From contig JAEUPP010000024.1 of NCBI GenBank assembly GCA_016790075.1, positions 186,001 through 250,000 on the forward strand: 64,000 nt of DNA. The letters are read 5' to 3'. The notes under the pieces are model-generated. The model searched no databases, was not told the origin of the DNA, and worked only from the letters and a program-made list of their open reading frames with translations. Source of the DNA: Rhodanobacteraceae bacterium. GTDB taxonomy: Bacteria > Pseudomonadota > Gammaproteobacteria > Xanthomonadales > Rhodanobacteraceae. Below, piece by piece: positions 46,328 to 55,110 of the stretch (positions are counted from its first letter, which is position 1; each line of letters opens with the position of its first letter). The translations under genes and the position numbers were made by a program.

Positions 46328-47179
46328 ATGCCTTTTCCAACGCGCTGGAAGCCGCTGAAGCAACTGACCCTGGTCGCCCTCAGCGGCCTGCTGGCCAGTT
46401 GCACTATCGCCAAGCCGCGTACCGATGATCCCTGGGAACGCTGGAACCGCAAGGCCTATGCATTCAACGATGCGGCTGACCGCGCGGTGATCCGCCCGGT
46501 CGCCGTCGGCTACCGCAAGATCACCACACCGAACATGCGCCGCGTGCTGAGCAATTTCTTCAGCAACTTGCGCATGCCGGTCACCATGGTCAACAACCTG
46601 CTGCAGGGACGTCCCAAGGACTTCACGCGCAGCACGGGTCGCTTTCTCGTCAATACGACGCTAGGCCTAGTCGGCTTCTTCGATCCCGCCAGCAAGATGG
46701 GGCTGAAGCTGCAGGAGCAGGATTTCGGCACGACCCTGGCCAAGTGGGGCGTGCCGGACGGGCCCTATCTCGTGCTGCCGTTGCTCGGCTCGACGACGGC
46801 GCGCGATGTGTTCCGCTTCCCGGTCGACCGCTTCTCCGATCCCATGTCGTGGTATGCAAGCCATCACGACCTGAAATACAAAGCGCAGTACATGCCGACC
46901 TGGCTGTTCCTGGTCACGCTGCGTTCGCGTGGCATCGATGCCGAAGGCTTGCTCGAAGGCGTCTACGATCCTTATGTGTTTTATCGCGACGCCTATCGCC
47001 AGCAGCGCGTCTACCAGATCTACGACGGCAACCCGCCGGTTGAGGTTATCGAACTGCTGCAAGGCGTTGGCGAGGACTTCGACCCGGAAGAGCTGCTGGA
47101 CGAACAGCGCCGCATCAACAAGCCACTGCCACAACAGAGCACCGCATCCGACACCTTGTCCGGCGACAGCTCGCACTAG
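46328..47179 (+). CDS. mlaA: Outer-membrane lipid asymmetry lipoprotein MlaA (VacJ)
   Basis: A 283-residue lipoprotein with lipobox LLAS-Cys (Cys25). The mature domain has the family motifs DPWERWNRKAYAFND, then NFFSNLRMPVTMVNNLLQG, and DFGTTLAKWGV with GPYLVLPLLGSTTARD. MlaA removes misplaced phospholipid from the outer leaflet and hands it to MlaC. Here it faces the mlaFEDCB operon (convergent), so all Mla components lie within about 4 kb. Divergent from rpoZ. Confidence 0.96.
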   Translation: MPFPTRWKPLKQLTLVALSGLLASCTIAKPRTDDPWERWNRKAYAFNDAADRAVIRPVAVGYRKITTPNMRRVLSNFFSNLRMPVTMVNNLLQGRPKDFTRSTGRFLVNTTLGLVGFFDPASKMGLKLQEQDFGTTLAKWGVPDGPYLVLPLLGSTTARDVFRFPVDRFSDPMSWYASHHDLKYKAQYMPTWLFLVTLRSRGIDAEGLLEGVYDPYVFYRDAYRQQRVYQIYDGNPPVEVIELLQGVGEDFDPEELLDEQRRINKPLPQQSTASDTLSGDSSH

Positions 47180-47311
47180 AACCTACGACGCCCCGAAAGC
47201 GGCTAGCCAGTGTGCTAAGCCCACTCTCAGTTTCCGCTGAGCCACCGGGCGCTCAAAGGCACTCAATCGGACCGGGGCGACTGAACGCAATGTTGATGAG
47301 CATAGCCGGCG

Positions 47312-47641
47312 TCAAGCCGCCGCCGGCTTGCTGTCGGCCATCCCCAGCAAGTCCTCGACTTCGCCGAGCTGCGCCAGCGCACGCAGCGTCGCCGGCAGCG
47401 AGGTGATCGTAAGCTCGGTACCGTGCAAGCCTGCTGCCCGGCGCAGAGCAAGCAACACCGCAAGTCCGGCGCTGTCACTAGCTGCTACACCGGCAAGATC
47501 AAGCTGAGTAACCTCTCCACGCGCAACGGCCGGTCGCGCATCCGCCAGTGCCTTGGCTGCTGTGCCAAATACCAGGGCGCCGGACATCGCAAGCACACCT
47601 GGCGCGGGCGCCGATAACTCCAGTTGCGCAGCCGTACTCAT
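47312..47641 (-). CDS. mlaB: MlaB STAS-domain protein
   Basis: A 109-residue STAS-domain protein (LDLAGVAASDSAGLAVLLAL is the core helix with its Ser/Asp site), the cytoplasmic regulatory partner of the MlaF ATPase. It overlaps mlaC by 4 bases and ends the operon. Confidence 0.9.
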   Translation of the reverse strand: MSTAAQLELSAPAPGVLAMSGALVFGTAAKALADARPAVARGEVTQLDLAGVAASDSAGLAVLLALRRAAGLHGTELTITSLPATLRALAQLGEVEDLLGMADSKPAAA

Positions 47642-48282
47642 TGCGCGGAACGCTTCTCGATGTTTTCCAGTGCCTTGTCGCCCTGAGTTTCCAGGCGCGT
47701 GATCAACTGATCAAGGCCGGATCTTGCGACCTCGGCAGACACCTGATTGCGGTAGTTGGTCACATAGGAAATGCCTTCGATGATGACGTCGTAAGCCTTC
47801 CAGTCGCCGTCCTTGGTCTTGCGAAACGCGTAGTCGACCGGAACACGCTTGCCATCGTCGAGAATGACTTCGGTGCGCACCAGCGAACGCTTGTCGTTGA
47901 GTTCGCCCTTGTACGGCGCGATGTCGATGCGGCCACGCGTGTAGTTGAGCAGACCTTCTGCGTAGCGGTGTGCGATAGAGTTGTAGAACGCTTTGGCGAA
48001 GCGCGTGCGCTGCTCCGGGCTGGCACTACGGGCGTTCTGACCAAGTACCAGGATGGACGCGTAATCGATATCGAAATGCGGCAGCACAATGCCGTCAATC
48101 AGCTTGATCAGCTTGTCGCGGTCATTGCGCAGCTCATCCTTGCGGCCTTCAAGCGCTTTGGCCAAATCGTCGGCAATGCCTTGCACAACCGCGTTAGGAT
48201 CGGCCGGCGCGGCCTGCACCGGCGGCAACGCCGCGAGCAACAGGACAGCAAGTAGCGGCAGCAGTTTGTGAAAAACACTCAT
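47638..48282 (-). CDS. mlaC: Periplasmic phospholipid-binding protein MlaC
   Basis: A 214-residue protein with a signal peptide (cut near VQAAPAD). MlaC motifs: VLPHFDIDYASILVLGQNAR and RFAKAFYNSIAHRYAEGLL, then DWKAYDVIIEGISYVTNYRN. It ferries phospholipid between MlaA and the MlaFEDB complex. It is followed by mlaB with a 4-base overlap. Confidence 0.95.
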   Translation of the reverse strand: MSVFHKLLPLLAVLLLAALPPVQAAPADPNAVVQGIADDLAKALEGRKDELRNDRDKLIKLIDGIVLPHFDIDYASILVLGQNARSASPEQRTRFAKAFYNSIAHRYAEGLLNYTRGRIDIAPYKGELNDKRSLVRTEVILDDGKRVPVDYAFRKTKDGDWKAYDVIIEGISYVTNYRNQVSAEVARSGLDQLITRLETQGDKALENIEKRSAQ

Positions 48283-48291
48283 GGATCGGCC

Positions 48292-48810
48292 TCAATGGTT
48301 CGCGGATTCAGGGGTTGCGGGCGACTCTTCGGCGGCAGGTTTCCTGGTTTGGCTGTCACCGCTGCCGACGAGGTATTTACCGATCAGCTCTTCAAGTTGC
48401 ATGGAACTTTGCGTGAGGATGATCTCGTCGCCGTGCTTGAACATATCCGGCGAGCCGCCCGGTTTCAGGGCAACGTACTGATCGCCCAATAAACCACTGG
48501 TGAATACGGCCGCAGCCGAATCGTCGGGCAGTTGGTCGTATCGTTTGTCGATCGCCAGCGTGACCAGCGCTTCAAGCCGGTCCGGTTCCAGCTGGATATC
48601 GGAAACACTGCCTATACGTACGCCGGCGATTTTCACTGGCGCGCGCAACTTGAGCTGACCCACATTGGTAAAACGCGCCTTCAGCGCATAGGTCGGCCCC
48701 TGGCGGTAGTTGGCGAGGCTGGTCGTTTGCGTCGCCAGGTAACCGAGCGCGGTGAAACCGAGCACGATGAAAAGGCCAGTACCGATCTGGTGGGAACGTC
48801 GTTGGGTCAT
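48292..48810 (-). CDS. mlaD: MlaD MCE-domain protein
   Basis: A 172-residue protein with one N-terminal transmembrane helix (about 9-27) and a single MCE domain (TYALKARFTNVGQLKLRAPV, KIAGVRIGSVSDIQLE) that forms the hexameric periplasmic lipid ring. The C-terminal tail is Ser/Glu-rich. It lies 10 bases before mlaC and 16 after mlaE. Confidence 0.95.
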   Translation of the reverse strand: MTQRRSHQIGTGLFIVLGFTALGYLATQTTSLANYRQGPTYALKARFTNVGQLKLRAPVKIAGVRIGSVSDIQLEPDRLEALVTLAIDKRYDQLPDDSAAAVFTSGLLGDQYVALKPGGSPDMFKHGDEIILTQSSMQLEELIGKYLVGSGDSQTRKPAAEESPATPESANH

Positions 48811-48826
48811 GGCATCACTCGCCGCA

Positions 48827-49597
48827 TCACATCAGGAACGCCGTCATCAGGAAATCGATGGCGAGGGTAAGAATAGAGGAGTACACAACAGTGCGCGTCG
48901 TTGCATATGCGACGCCTTCGCTGGTCGGCGCGGTCGAATATCCCTGGAAAGTCGCAACCAGAGTGACGACCCCGCCGAAAACAGCGCTTTTCCAGACACC
49001 GTTCATCACGTCGGTCCACACATCCACTGCGCCCGTCATGTTCGACCAGAACGTGCCGTTGTCGAGGCCGAGCCAGCTCACCGCGACCAGATGCGCGCCG
49101 AAGATCGCGAGTGCATTGAAAATACTCGCCAGCAGCGGCATCGCGATGATGCCGGCGAGAAAGCGTGGCGCGACCACATAAGCCAGCGGATCGACCGCCA
49201 TCATCTCCATCGCCGCGAGCTGATCCGTCGCACGCATCAGGCCAATCTCAGCGGTGATCGACGTGCCCGCACGTCCTGCGAACAGCAAGGCCGTAACGAC
49301 CGGACCGAGCTCGCGATACAGCGCGATCGCGACTACGGTGCCCACCGAGGCGGTGCTGCCAAAGCGCGACAACACCTCGTACAGCTGCAGACCAAGCACC
49401 AGACCAATGAACAGGCCGCAGGTCATGATGATGATCAGGCTCATCGCACCGACGAAGAAGATCTGACGTATGGTCTCGGTGAAATGACGCAGGCTGCGCG
49501 GCAGTGCTGCGAGCACCTGCAGCAGAAACAGCGCCAGCGCACCAACCTGGGCGAGACCATCGCCAATCAGACTACCGCGAACCGGTTTGTCGCTCAT
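48827..49597 (-). CDS. mlaE: Phospholipid ABC transporter permease MlaE
   Basis: A 256-residue membrane permease with about five transmembrane helices and the MlaE signature ELGPVVTALLFAGRAGTSIT plus AEIGLMRATDQLAAMEMM (the coupling helix). It forms the lipid channel under the MlaD ring. Its ATG overlaps mlaF by 4 bases. Confidence 0.96.
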   Translation of the reverse strand: MSDKPVRGSLIGDGLAQVGALALFLLQVLAALPRSLRHFTETIRQIFFVGAMSLIIIMTCGLFIGLVLGLQLYEVLSRFGSTASVGTVVAIALYRELGPVVTALLFAGRAGTSITAEIGLMRATDQLAAMEMMAVDPLAYVVAPRFLAGIIAMPLLASIFNALAIFGAHLVAVSWLGLDNGTFWSNMTGAVDVWTDVMNGVWKSAVFGGVVTLVATFQGYSTAPTSEGVAYATTRTVVYSSILTLAIDFLMTAFLM

Positions 49598-50424
49598 GCG
49601 CGCCCCTTGGTAAAACCCAGGTCAGCCGCATAATCGCGCGCCGGATAGTGGAACGGCACAGGGCCGTCCGCCTCGCCGCCGAAGAACTGCCGCGTCCAGT
49701 CGGTTTCGCCACGCACCAGTTCCTGAGGCTGCCCGTGCGCGGCGATCTTGCCAGCGGCAATCAGGTATATCTGATCGGCGACACGGCTGACCGCCGACAG
49801 CTCGTGCGCGACGACGATACTCGTCAGTCCCAGCGTTGCGTTAAGCACGCGGATCAACTTGAGCACCTGATTCAGCGCAATCGGATCGAGCCCAACGAAG
49901 GGTTCGTCATAGATCAGCAACATGGGATCGCGCACGATGGCGCGCGCCAGCGCAACACGCCGCGCCATGCCGCCCGAAAGCTCCGCCGGCATCAGGTCCG
50001 CCGCCCCACGCAGGCCGACCGCCTGCAGCTTGAGCAACACGATATTGCGGATCAGCTCTTCCGGCAGCCGCGCATGCTGGCGCAGTGGAAAAGCGACGTT
50101 CTCGAACACGCTGAAATCGGTCAGCAGAGCCGAGTTCTGAAACAGATAACCGATACGCTCGCGCAGGTCGAACAGGCCGTTGCGATCCAGCTGCGCGAGA
50201 TTCTGGCCATCGACGACGATCTCGCCGGCGTCAGGTACGAGCTGGCCAGTCATATGGCGCAGCAAGGTCGTCTTGCCGGTGCCACTAGGCCCCATGATTG
50301 CGGTAATCCGGCCGCGCGGAATGTCTAGGTCGACGCCGTCGAAAATGACTTTGGCGCCCAGTCGGGTGCGCAGGCCGCGGATGCGAACAAGGGCATCGGT
50401 AGACGATGCGGAATCTGCATTCAT
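49594..50424 (-). CDS. mlaF: Phospholipid ABC transporter ATPase MlaF
   Basis: A 276-residue ATPase. Walker A MGPSGTGKTT, signature LSGGMARRVALARA, Walker B LLIYDEPFVGLDP and switch His in VVAHE are intact. ATG 50424 is preferred; the frame extends to 50496 without conservation. It is the first mla gene, 165 bases after gmk; it could share gmk's transcript. Confidence 0.95.
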   Translation of the reverse strand: MNADSASSTDALVRIRGLRTRLGAKVIFDGVDLDIPRGRITAIMGPSGTGKTTLLRHMTGQLVPDAGEIVVDGQNLAQLDRNGLFDLRERIGYLFQNSALLTDFSVFENVAFPLRQHARLPEELIRNIVLLKLQAVGLRGAADLMPAELSGGMARRVALARAIVRDPMLLIYDEPFVGLDPIALNQVLKLIRVLNATLGLTSIVVAHELSAVSRVADQIYLIAAGKIAAHGQPQELVRGETDWTRQFFGGEADGPVPFHYPARDYAADLGFTKGRA

Positions 50425-50589
50425 GGACACGGTATCTGGGCTAGCCTCAACGATAGGGCAGTGGTGGCCGCAAAGTTCACGACCGTGCTTCAACAACTAC
50501 GTAGAGCGGTGCGCGGCCGAACGGTCTGCAGACGGCACAGAAACCCGGCTACCTTAAGCCAAGCCCGGCAGCGGCGAAAGCTTCTGCAT

Positions 50590-51210
50590 TCAGTCGGGTT
50601 TCAGCAGGTCGGCAATCTGCGCCTCGTGACGAGCCAGCTGGTTTTCGCAACGCAGACGCTGACTGGTGACAATGGCCCGGAGTTCCGCCAGCGCCGTCGC
50701 GAAGTCGTCGTTGACGATGATGTAGTCGAATTCGCGGCAATGCGCCATTTCGGCACGCGCCTCGGCAGTGCGGCGGGCAATGACGGCTTCGCTGTCGGAA
50801 CCACGTGAGCGCAGACGGCGCAACAGCTCTTCCCGCGACGGCGGCAGAATGAAGATGCTTATGCAGGGCAGCTTCTTGCGCACCTGCTGGGCCCCCTGCC
50901 AATCGATCTCCAGCAGCACGTCGTGGCCCGCGGCGAAACGCTCGGCGACGGTCGCGCGTGAAGTGCCGTAGAGATTGCCAAATACCTCGGCGTGTTCGAG
51001 AAACGCGTCTTTTTCGATCAGCAACTCGAACTCGGCGCGCTTGACGAAGTGATAGTGGACCCCATCCTTGTCTTTCGGCCGCGGCGGCCGCGTCGTATGC
51101 GAGATCGACAGCACTATGCCTGGCTCGCGCTCCAGCAGCGCGTTGACGAGGCTGGACTTGCCTGCCCCCGAGGGCGCCGCAACGATGAACAGGGTGCCGG
51201 GCATCGTCAT
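50590..51210 (-). CDS. gmk: Guanylate kinase
   Basis: A 206-residue enzyme converting GMP to GDP with ATP. P-loop [12 protein letters not shown]-binding motif [14 protein letters not shown] and the lid ([12 protein letters not shown]) are visible. It starts directly at the yicC stop with no gap, so the two are probably one operon. In many relatives gmk precedes rpoZ-spoT; here the mla genes and mlaA sit in between. Confidence 0.97.
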   Translation of the reverse strand: MTMPGTLFIVAAPSGAGKSSLVNALLEREPGIVLSISHTTRPPRPKDKDGVHYHFVKRAEFELLIEKDAFLEHAEVFGNLYGTSRATVAERFAAGHDVLLEIDWQGAQQVRKKLPCISIFILPPSREELLRRLRSRGSDSEAVIARRTAEARAEMAHCREFDYIIVNDDFATALAELRAIVTSQRLRCENQLARHEAQIADLLKPD

Positions 51211-52074
51211 CTACTCAATATTCTGCACTTGTTCGCGCATCTGCTCGATCAGCACCTTGAGCTCGACGGCGGCCTGGGTCGTACGCTGGTCGACCGATTT
51301 GGAGCCCAGCGTGTTGGCCTCCCGATTGAACTCCTGCATCAGGAAATCGAGCCGGCGGCCGTTCGCATCACGCAACTTCAGGATGCGCCGCGCTTCGGCC
51401 AGATGTGCACTCAGCCTGTCCAGCTCCTCGTCCACATCAATGCGCGAGAGCTGCAGCACCAGCTCCTGCTCGAGCCGGGTCGGATCCGTTCCCTGACGGA
51501 AATCAGCAAGCTTGGCCTCCAGTTTCTGCCGCAGCGCTGCACGAATCTCGGGCAGCCACACGCGCACTTGCGCGACGACGGCCGCGATGCCATCGAGCCG
51601 CTCGCCGATGAAGCCGGCCAGACGCTCGCCCTCACGCAGGCGCGTCGCCACCATGTCGTCCAGGGCCTGGTCAAGCAGCGCCAGGGCTTGGGAATGCAGC
51701 TCGCCAGGGTCGACTTCAGGCTTCAATAGCACTCCATCGATGGCAAGCAGATCAACGAATTCGGTACTGAGATTCGGAAAGCGGGGTGCTAGCCGCGCAG
51801 CCGCCTGTTCCAGCTGAGTCAATAACGTTTCGTTGAACTCCAGCACCGCCGCCGCCGCACCATTGCTACGCAAGCGCATGCCGAGGTCCACCTTGCCACG
51901 CGTAAGCTTGGCCGCGACACGCTCACGCAACTGGGACTCCAGGGCGCGTAGCTCTTCGGGCAGCCGTGGGCTCAACTCGAGGTAACGGTGATTGACCGAA
52001 CGCAGCTCACACGACAACAAGCCCAACGGGGTCGCCCGCTCGGCGCTGGCGTAGGCGGTCATGCTGCGGATCAT
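51211..52074 (-). CDS. yicC: YicC family endoribonuclease
   Basis: A 287-residue protein starting MIRSMTAYASAE, the family signature, with SCELRSVNHRYLELSPRLPE near residue 23 and the C-terminal motif RRLDFLMQEFNREANTLGSK. YicC proteins were recently described as endoribonucleases; the acidic conserved residues are present. ATG 52074 is preferred to an upstream GTG. It is divergent from rph, a common pairing. Confidence 0.93.
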   Translation of the reverse strand: MIRSMTAYASAERATPLGLLSCELRSVNHRYLELSPRLPEELRALESQLRERVAAKLTRGKVDLGMRLRSNGAAAAVLEFNETLLTQLEQAAARLAPRFPNLSTEFVDLLAIDGVLLKPEVDPGELHSQALALLDQALDDMVATRLREGERLAGFIGERLDGIAAVVAQVRVWLPEIRAALRQKLEAKLADFRQGTDPTRLEQELVLQLSRIDVDEELDRLSAHLAEARRILKLRDANGRRLDFLMQEFNREANTLGSKSVDQRTTQAAVELKVLIEQMREQVQNIE

Positions 52075-52244
52075 GGCAGTCCCGGTCGGGAAAAGGGCCG
52101 CAATGGTAAACTCGCCGCTCGCTTTCCCCAAGTTCCCGTCTATCACAGGCCTGAACCAAAGCCTGCGGCAAGCGCCTGGCTGCTGCTTGACACGATGGGA
52201 CTCCGTGACCGTGGCTGAACTCCGATTCGTTCCAGAGAGACCTT

Positions 52245-52973
52245 ATGACCTCCGTTCTGCGCCCTTCGGGCCGTGCGTCTGACCAGTTGCGCCCACTATC
52301 CCTGCAACGCCGCTACACCTGCCATGCCGAAGGCTCGGTGCTGATCAGCTGCGGCGAAACGCGGGTGCTCTGCACTGCCAGTGTCGAGGAGAAAGTTCCA
52401 CCGTTCCTGCGCGGCAAGGGCGAAGGCTGGGTCACTGCCGAGTACGGCATGCTGCCGCGAGCAACCAAGGAACGCACCCAGCGCGAGGCCGCCCGTGGCG
52501 GTCAGGGCGGACGCACCATGGAGATCCAGCGCCTGATCGGTCGCAGCTTGCGCGCCTGTGTTGATCGCGTAGCCCTGGGGGAGCGCACGATCACACTGGA
52601 CTGCGACGTGCTGCAGGCGGACGGCGGCACGCGCTGTGCTGCGATCACCGGCGCCTATGTCGCCCTGGTTGACGCCGTCCGCTCCCTTCAGGACAAGCGT
52701 CTGATCAAGAAAGAACCCATCTTCGGCGCGATCGCCGCGGTTTCTGTCGGCATCGTCAACGGCGTGCCCGTACTTGATCTCGACTATGCCGAAGACGCGA
52801 ATTGCGATACCGACATGAACGTCGTCATGAACGACGGCGGCGGATTTATCGAACTGCAGGGCACGGCCGAGGGGCACGCATTCCGGGCCGACGAACTGCA
52901 GAGCATGCTCAGCCTGGCCAGCAAAGGTATAGCTGAACTCATCGCCGCCCAGCGCCACGCGCTGGGCGGCTGA
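52245..52973 (+). CDS. rph: Ribonuclease PH
   Basis: A 242-residue phosphorolytic 3'-exoribonuclease that trims tRNA precursors. It opens [18 protein letters not shown] and carries [23 protein letters not shown] and [12 protein letters not shown], the phosphate-binding and active-site segments, then [15 protein letters not shown]. Full length without truncation. First gene of an rph-rdgB-hemW cluster; the gap to rdgB is 13 bases. Confidence 0.97.
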   Translation: MTSVLRPSGRASDQLRPLSLQRRYTCHAEGSVLISCGETRVLCTASVEEKVPPFLRGKGEGWVTAEYGMLPRATKERTQREAARGGQGGRTMEIQRLIGRSLRACVDRVALGERTITLDCDVLQADGGTRCAAITGAYVALVDAVRSLQDKRLIKKEPIFGAIAAVSVGIVNGVPVLDLDYAEDANCDTDMNVVMNDGGGFIELQGTAEGHAFRADELQSMLSLASKGIAELIAAQRHALGG

Positions 52974-52986
52974 ACCCGGCTAGCGC

Positions 52987-53604
52987 GTGAAAACCATCGT
53001 GCTGGCCAGTGGCAACCAAGGCAAGCTCGTCGAGCTAGGCACGCTGCTGGGCGCGCTTGATCTCACCGTGGTCGCCCAGGGCGATCACGGCGTCGCCGAC
53101 TGCGACGAAACCGGTCTCACCTTTGTGGAAAATGCACTAATCAAGGCACGGCATGCGGCGCGTGCAACGGGCCTGCCTGCCCTCGCCGACGATTCGGGAC
53201 TATGCGTAGCCGCGCTGGCCGGAGCACCAGGACTGTATTCGGCACGCTACGCCGGCCGCCACGGCGACGACGCGGCCAACAACAAGCGCCTGCTGGCAGA
53301 ACTGCACGACGTTTCAGAGACAGAGCGCGACGCCTACTTCTACTGCTGCCTGGTATTGCTGCGTCATGCGGCAGACCCGTCGCCTATCATTGCGGAAGGG
53401 CGTTGGCATGGTCGAATACTGCGGCAACCACGTGGTGACCGCGGCTTCGGCTACGACCCCTTGTTCCAGCCGCTGGATAGCGCCGCTTCCGCAGCGGAAC
53501 TCGATATCGACGACAAAAACCGCCTCAGCCATCGCGGCCAGGCCATGGTCCTGTTGCGCGACCAGCTCCAGCGCGAACCATGGCGGATGCTCAAGACACC
53601 GTGA
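52987..53604 (+). CDS. rdgB: XTP/dITP pyrophosphatase (RdgB/HAM1)
   Basis: A 205-residue house-cleaning enzyme that hydrolyses dITP and XTP. It starts at GTG 52987 (KTIVLASGNQGKLVEL, the canonical N-terminus), with FVENALIKARHAARATGLPA, LADDSGLCVAAL, and GYDPLFQP near the end. The ribosome site is weak, which suggests coupling to rph. It overlaps the hemW start. Confidence 0.96.
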   Translation: MKTIVLASGNQGKLVELGTLLGALDLTVVAQGDHGVADCDETGLTFVENALIKARHAARATGLPALADDSGLCVAALAGAPGLYSARYAGRHGDDAANNKRLLAELHDVSETERDAYFYCCLVLLRHAADPSPIIAEGRWHGRILRQPRGDRGFGYDPLFQPLDSAASAAELDIDDKNRLSHRGQAMVLLRDQLQREPWRMLKTP

Positions 53605-54758
53605 ACGCCCCACCACTCGCGCTCTACATTCATATCCCCTGGTGCGTACGCAAATGCCCGTACTGCGACTTCAACTCGCATACGGCGCCTGGCGGCTTGC
53701 CGGAACGCGACTATGTCGCTGCCGTACTGGCCGACCTCGACCTCGACTTGCGCGACTACAGTGCAGCCCTGGCGAATCGCTCCATCATCAGCGTGTTCTT
53801 CGGCGGTGGCACGCCCAGCCTGTTTTCACCGGCGGCAATAGCGGCGCTGCTCGATGGCGTACGCCTGCGGCTGCATTTGGCCGCAAGCGCAGAAATCACA
53901 CTGGAAACCAATCCAGGTACGGTCGAACACGGTCGGTTTGAAGATTACCGCCACGCTGGCATCAATCGCCTCAGCCTTGGTGTACAGAGCTTCGATGATG
54001 ACAAGCTTGTCCGCCTGGGCCGCATCCACAGTTCGGCAGAAGTGCGCACAGTGATTGCACTTGCCCGCGATGCGGGCTACGACAACATCAATCTCGATCT
54101 CATGTACGCCCTGCCACAACAGGATCTCGCCGGAGCGCTGGCCGACATAGACACGGCGATCGCGCTGGCCCCCAGCCATATCTCCCACTATCAGCTGACC
54201 CTGGAACCCAACACGGCTTTTGCGCGTACGCCGCCGCCGCTGCCCGACGACGACCTCGCCTGGGACATGCAGGAAGCCTGTCAGCAGCGCCTGGCCGCTG
54301 CAGGCTTCGAGCACTACGAAACCTCGGCCTATGCGCGTGCCGGACGCCGCAGTGTCCACAATATCAACTATTGGCAATTTGGCGATTATCTTGGAATAGG
54401 TGCGGGTGCACACGGCAAGCTGACGGATGCGGCGACCGGCACGCAGCGACGGCGCTGGAAAGTCCGCGCGCCCAAGGCCTACCTCTCACATGCAGGCTCT
54501 GCGCGCGGCATAGGCGCCGACGAGGTGATTGCCGCTGAACAATTGCCGTTCGAGTTCATGCTCAATGCGCTGCGTCTTGAACAGGGTTTTCCACGCAGCC
54601 TGTTCACTGCGCGCACGGGACTGACCGAAGCACGCATGGACGCGGCCCTGGATCAGGCTCAACGCCGCGGCTGGCTGACGCTGACAGCGGACTGGGTACG
54701 CCCTACCGACCTCGGCAAGCGCTTTCTGAACGACACTATCGCCCTGTTCCTGCCCTGA
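53580..54758 (+). CDS. hemW: Radical SAM haem chaperone HemW
   Basis: A 392-residue radical SAM protein. The cluster motif is C22-x3-C26-x2-C29 followed by Asp-Phe (CVRKCPYCDF), the HemW version rather than the CxC of HemN, so coproporphyrinogen oxidase activity is not expected and haem trafficking is. SAM motifs FFGGGTPSLF and LETNPGTVE and the C-terminal HemW domain are present. ATG 53580 overlaps rdgB by 25 bases. GTG 53601, which forms a GTGA overlap with the rdgB stop, is an equally plausible start. Confidence 0.94.
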   Translation: MADAQDTVNAPPLALYIHIPWCVRKCPYCDFNSHTAPGGLPERDYVAAVLADLDLDLRDYSAALANRSIISVFFGGGTPSLFSPAAIAALLDGVRLRLHLAASAEITLETNPGTVEHGRFEDYRHAGINRLSLGVQSFDDDKLVRLGRIHSSAEVRTVIALARDAGYDNINLDLMYALPQQDLAGALADIDTAIALAPSHISHYQLTLEPNTAFARTPPPLPDDDLAWDMQEACQQRLAAAGFEHYETSAYARAGRRSVHNINYWQFGDYLGIGAGAHGKLTDAATGTQRRRWKVRAPKAYLSHAGSARGIGADEVIAAEQLPFEFMLNALRLEQGFPRSLFTARTGLTEARMDAALDQAQRRGWLTLTADWVRPTDLGKRFLNDTIALFLP

Positions 54759-54780
54759 GCATCCAAGTCGCAGAAAGCCC

Positions 54781-54969
54781 ATGCTTGAATTCGTCCGCTT
54801 GCATTGCCCGCACTGCGGGGAATCGTTTGACTCCCGCGTCGACCTGTCGGCGGGCGATCAGGACTACATCGAGGACTGCGCCGTCTGCTGCCGGCCGATT
54901 ACGGTACTGGTCCGCGTCGGCACGGACTGCGAGCTGCTCGGCGTTCAGACCCGACGTGACCAGGATTGA
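54781..54969 (+). CDS. CPXCG-motif cysteine-rich small protein
   Basis: A 62-residue protein with two Cys pairs, CPHCG (residues 9-13) and CAVCC (33-37), followed by RPITVLV. This matches the Cys-rich CPXCG family, a small zinc-ribbon-like protein of unknown role common in gammaproteobacteria. It lies 22 bases after hemW. Confidence 0.87.
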   Translation: MLEFVRLHCPHCGESFDSRVDLSAGDQDYIEDCAVCCRPITVLVRVGTDCELLGVQTRRDQD

Positions 54970-55110
54970 GTCCATCGCCGCCTGGAAAACCCGTGACCCG
55001 GTCGGATTTGGCTCCAGGCTTCCTGATCTGGCCGTCAAACGGCTGCTACTGGCTGGCGTAACAAAGCCAGGCATACAATCGGCCGACGAGGGGGAATCAG
55101 GGGTTTCGCC

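Noticed and set aside
53580-54758. Oxygen-independent coproporphyrinogen III oxidase (HemN)
   Set aside because: The cluster motif is followed by Asp-Phe instead of the extra Cys of HemN, which marks it as HemW.
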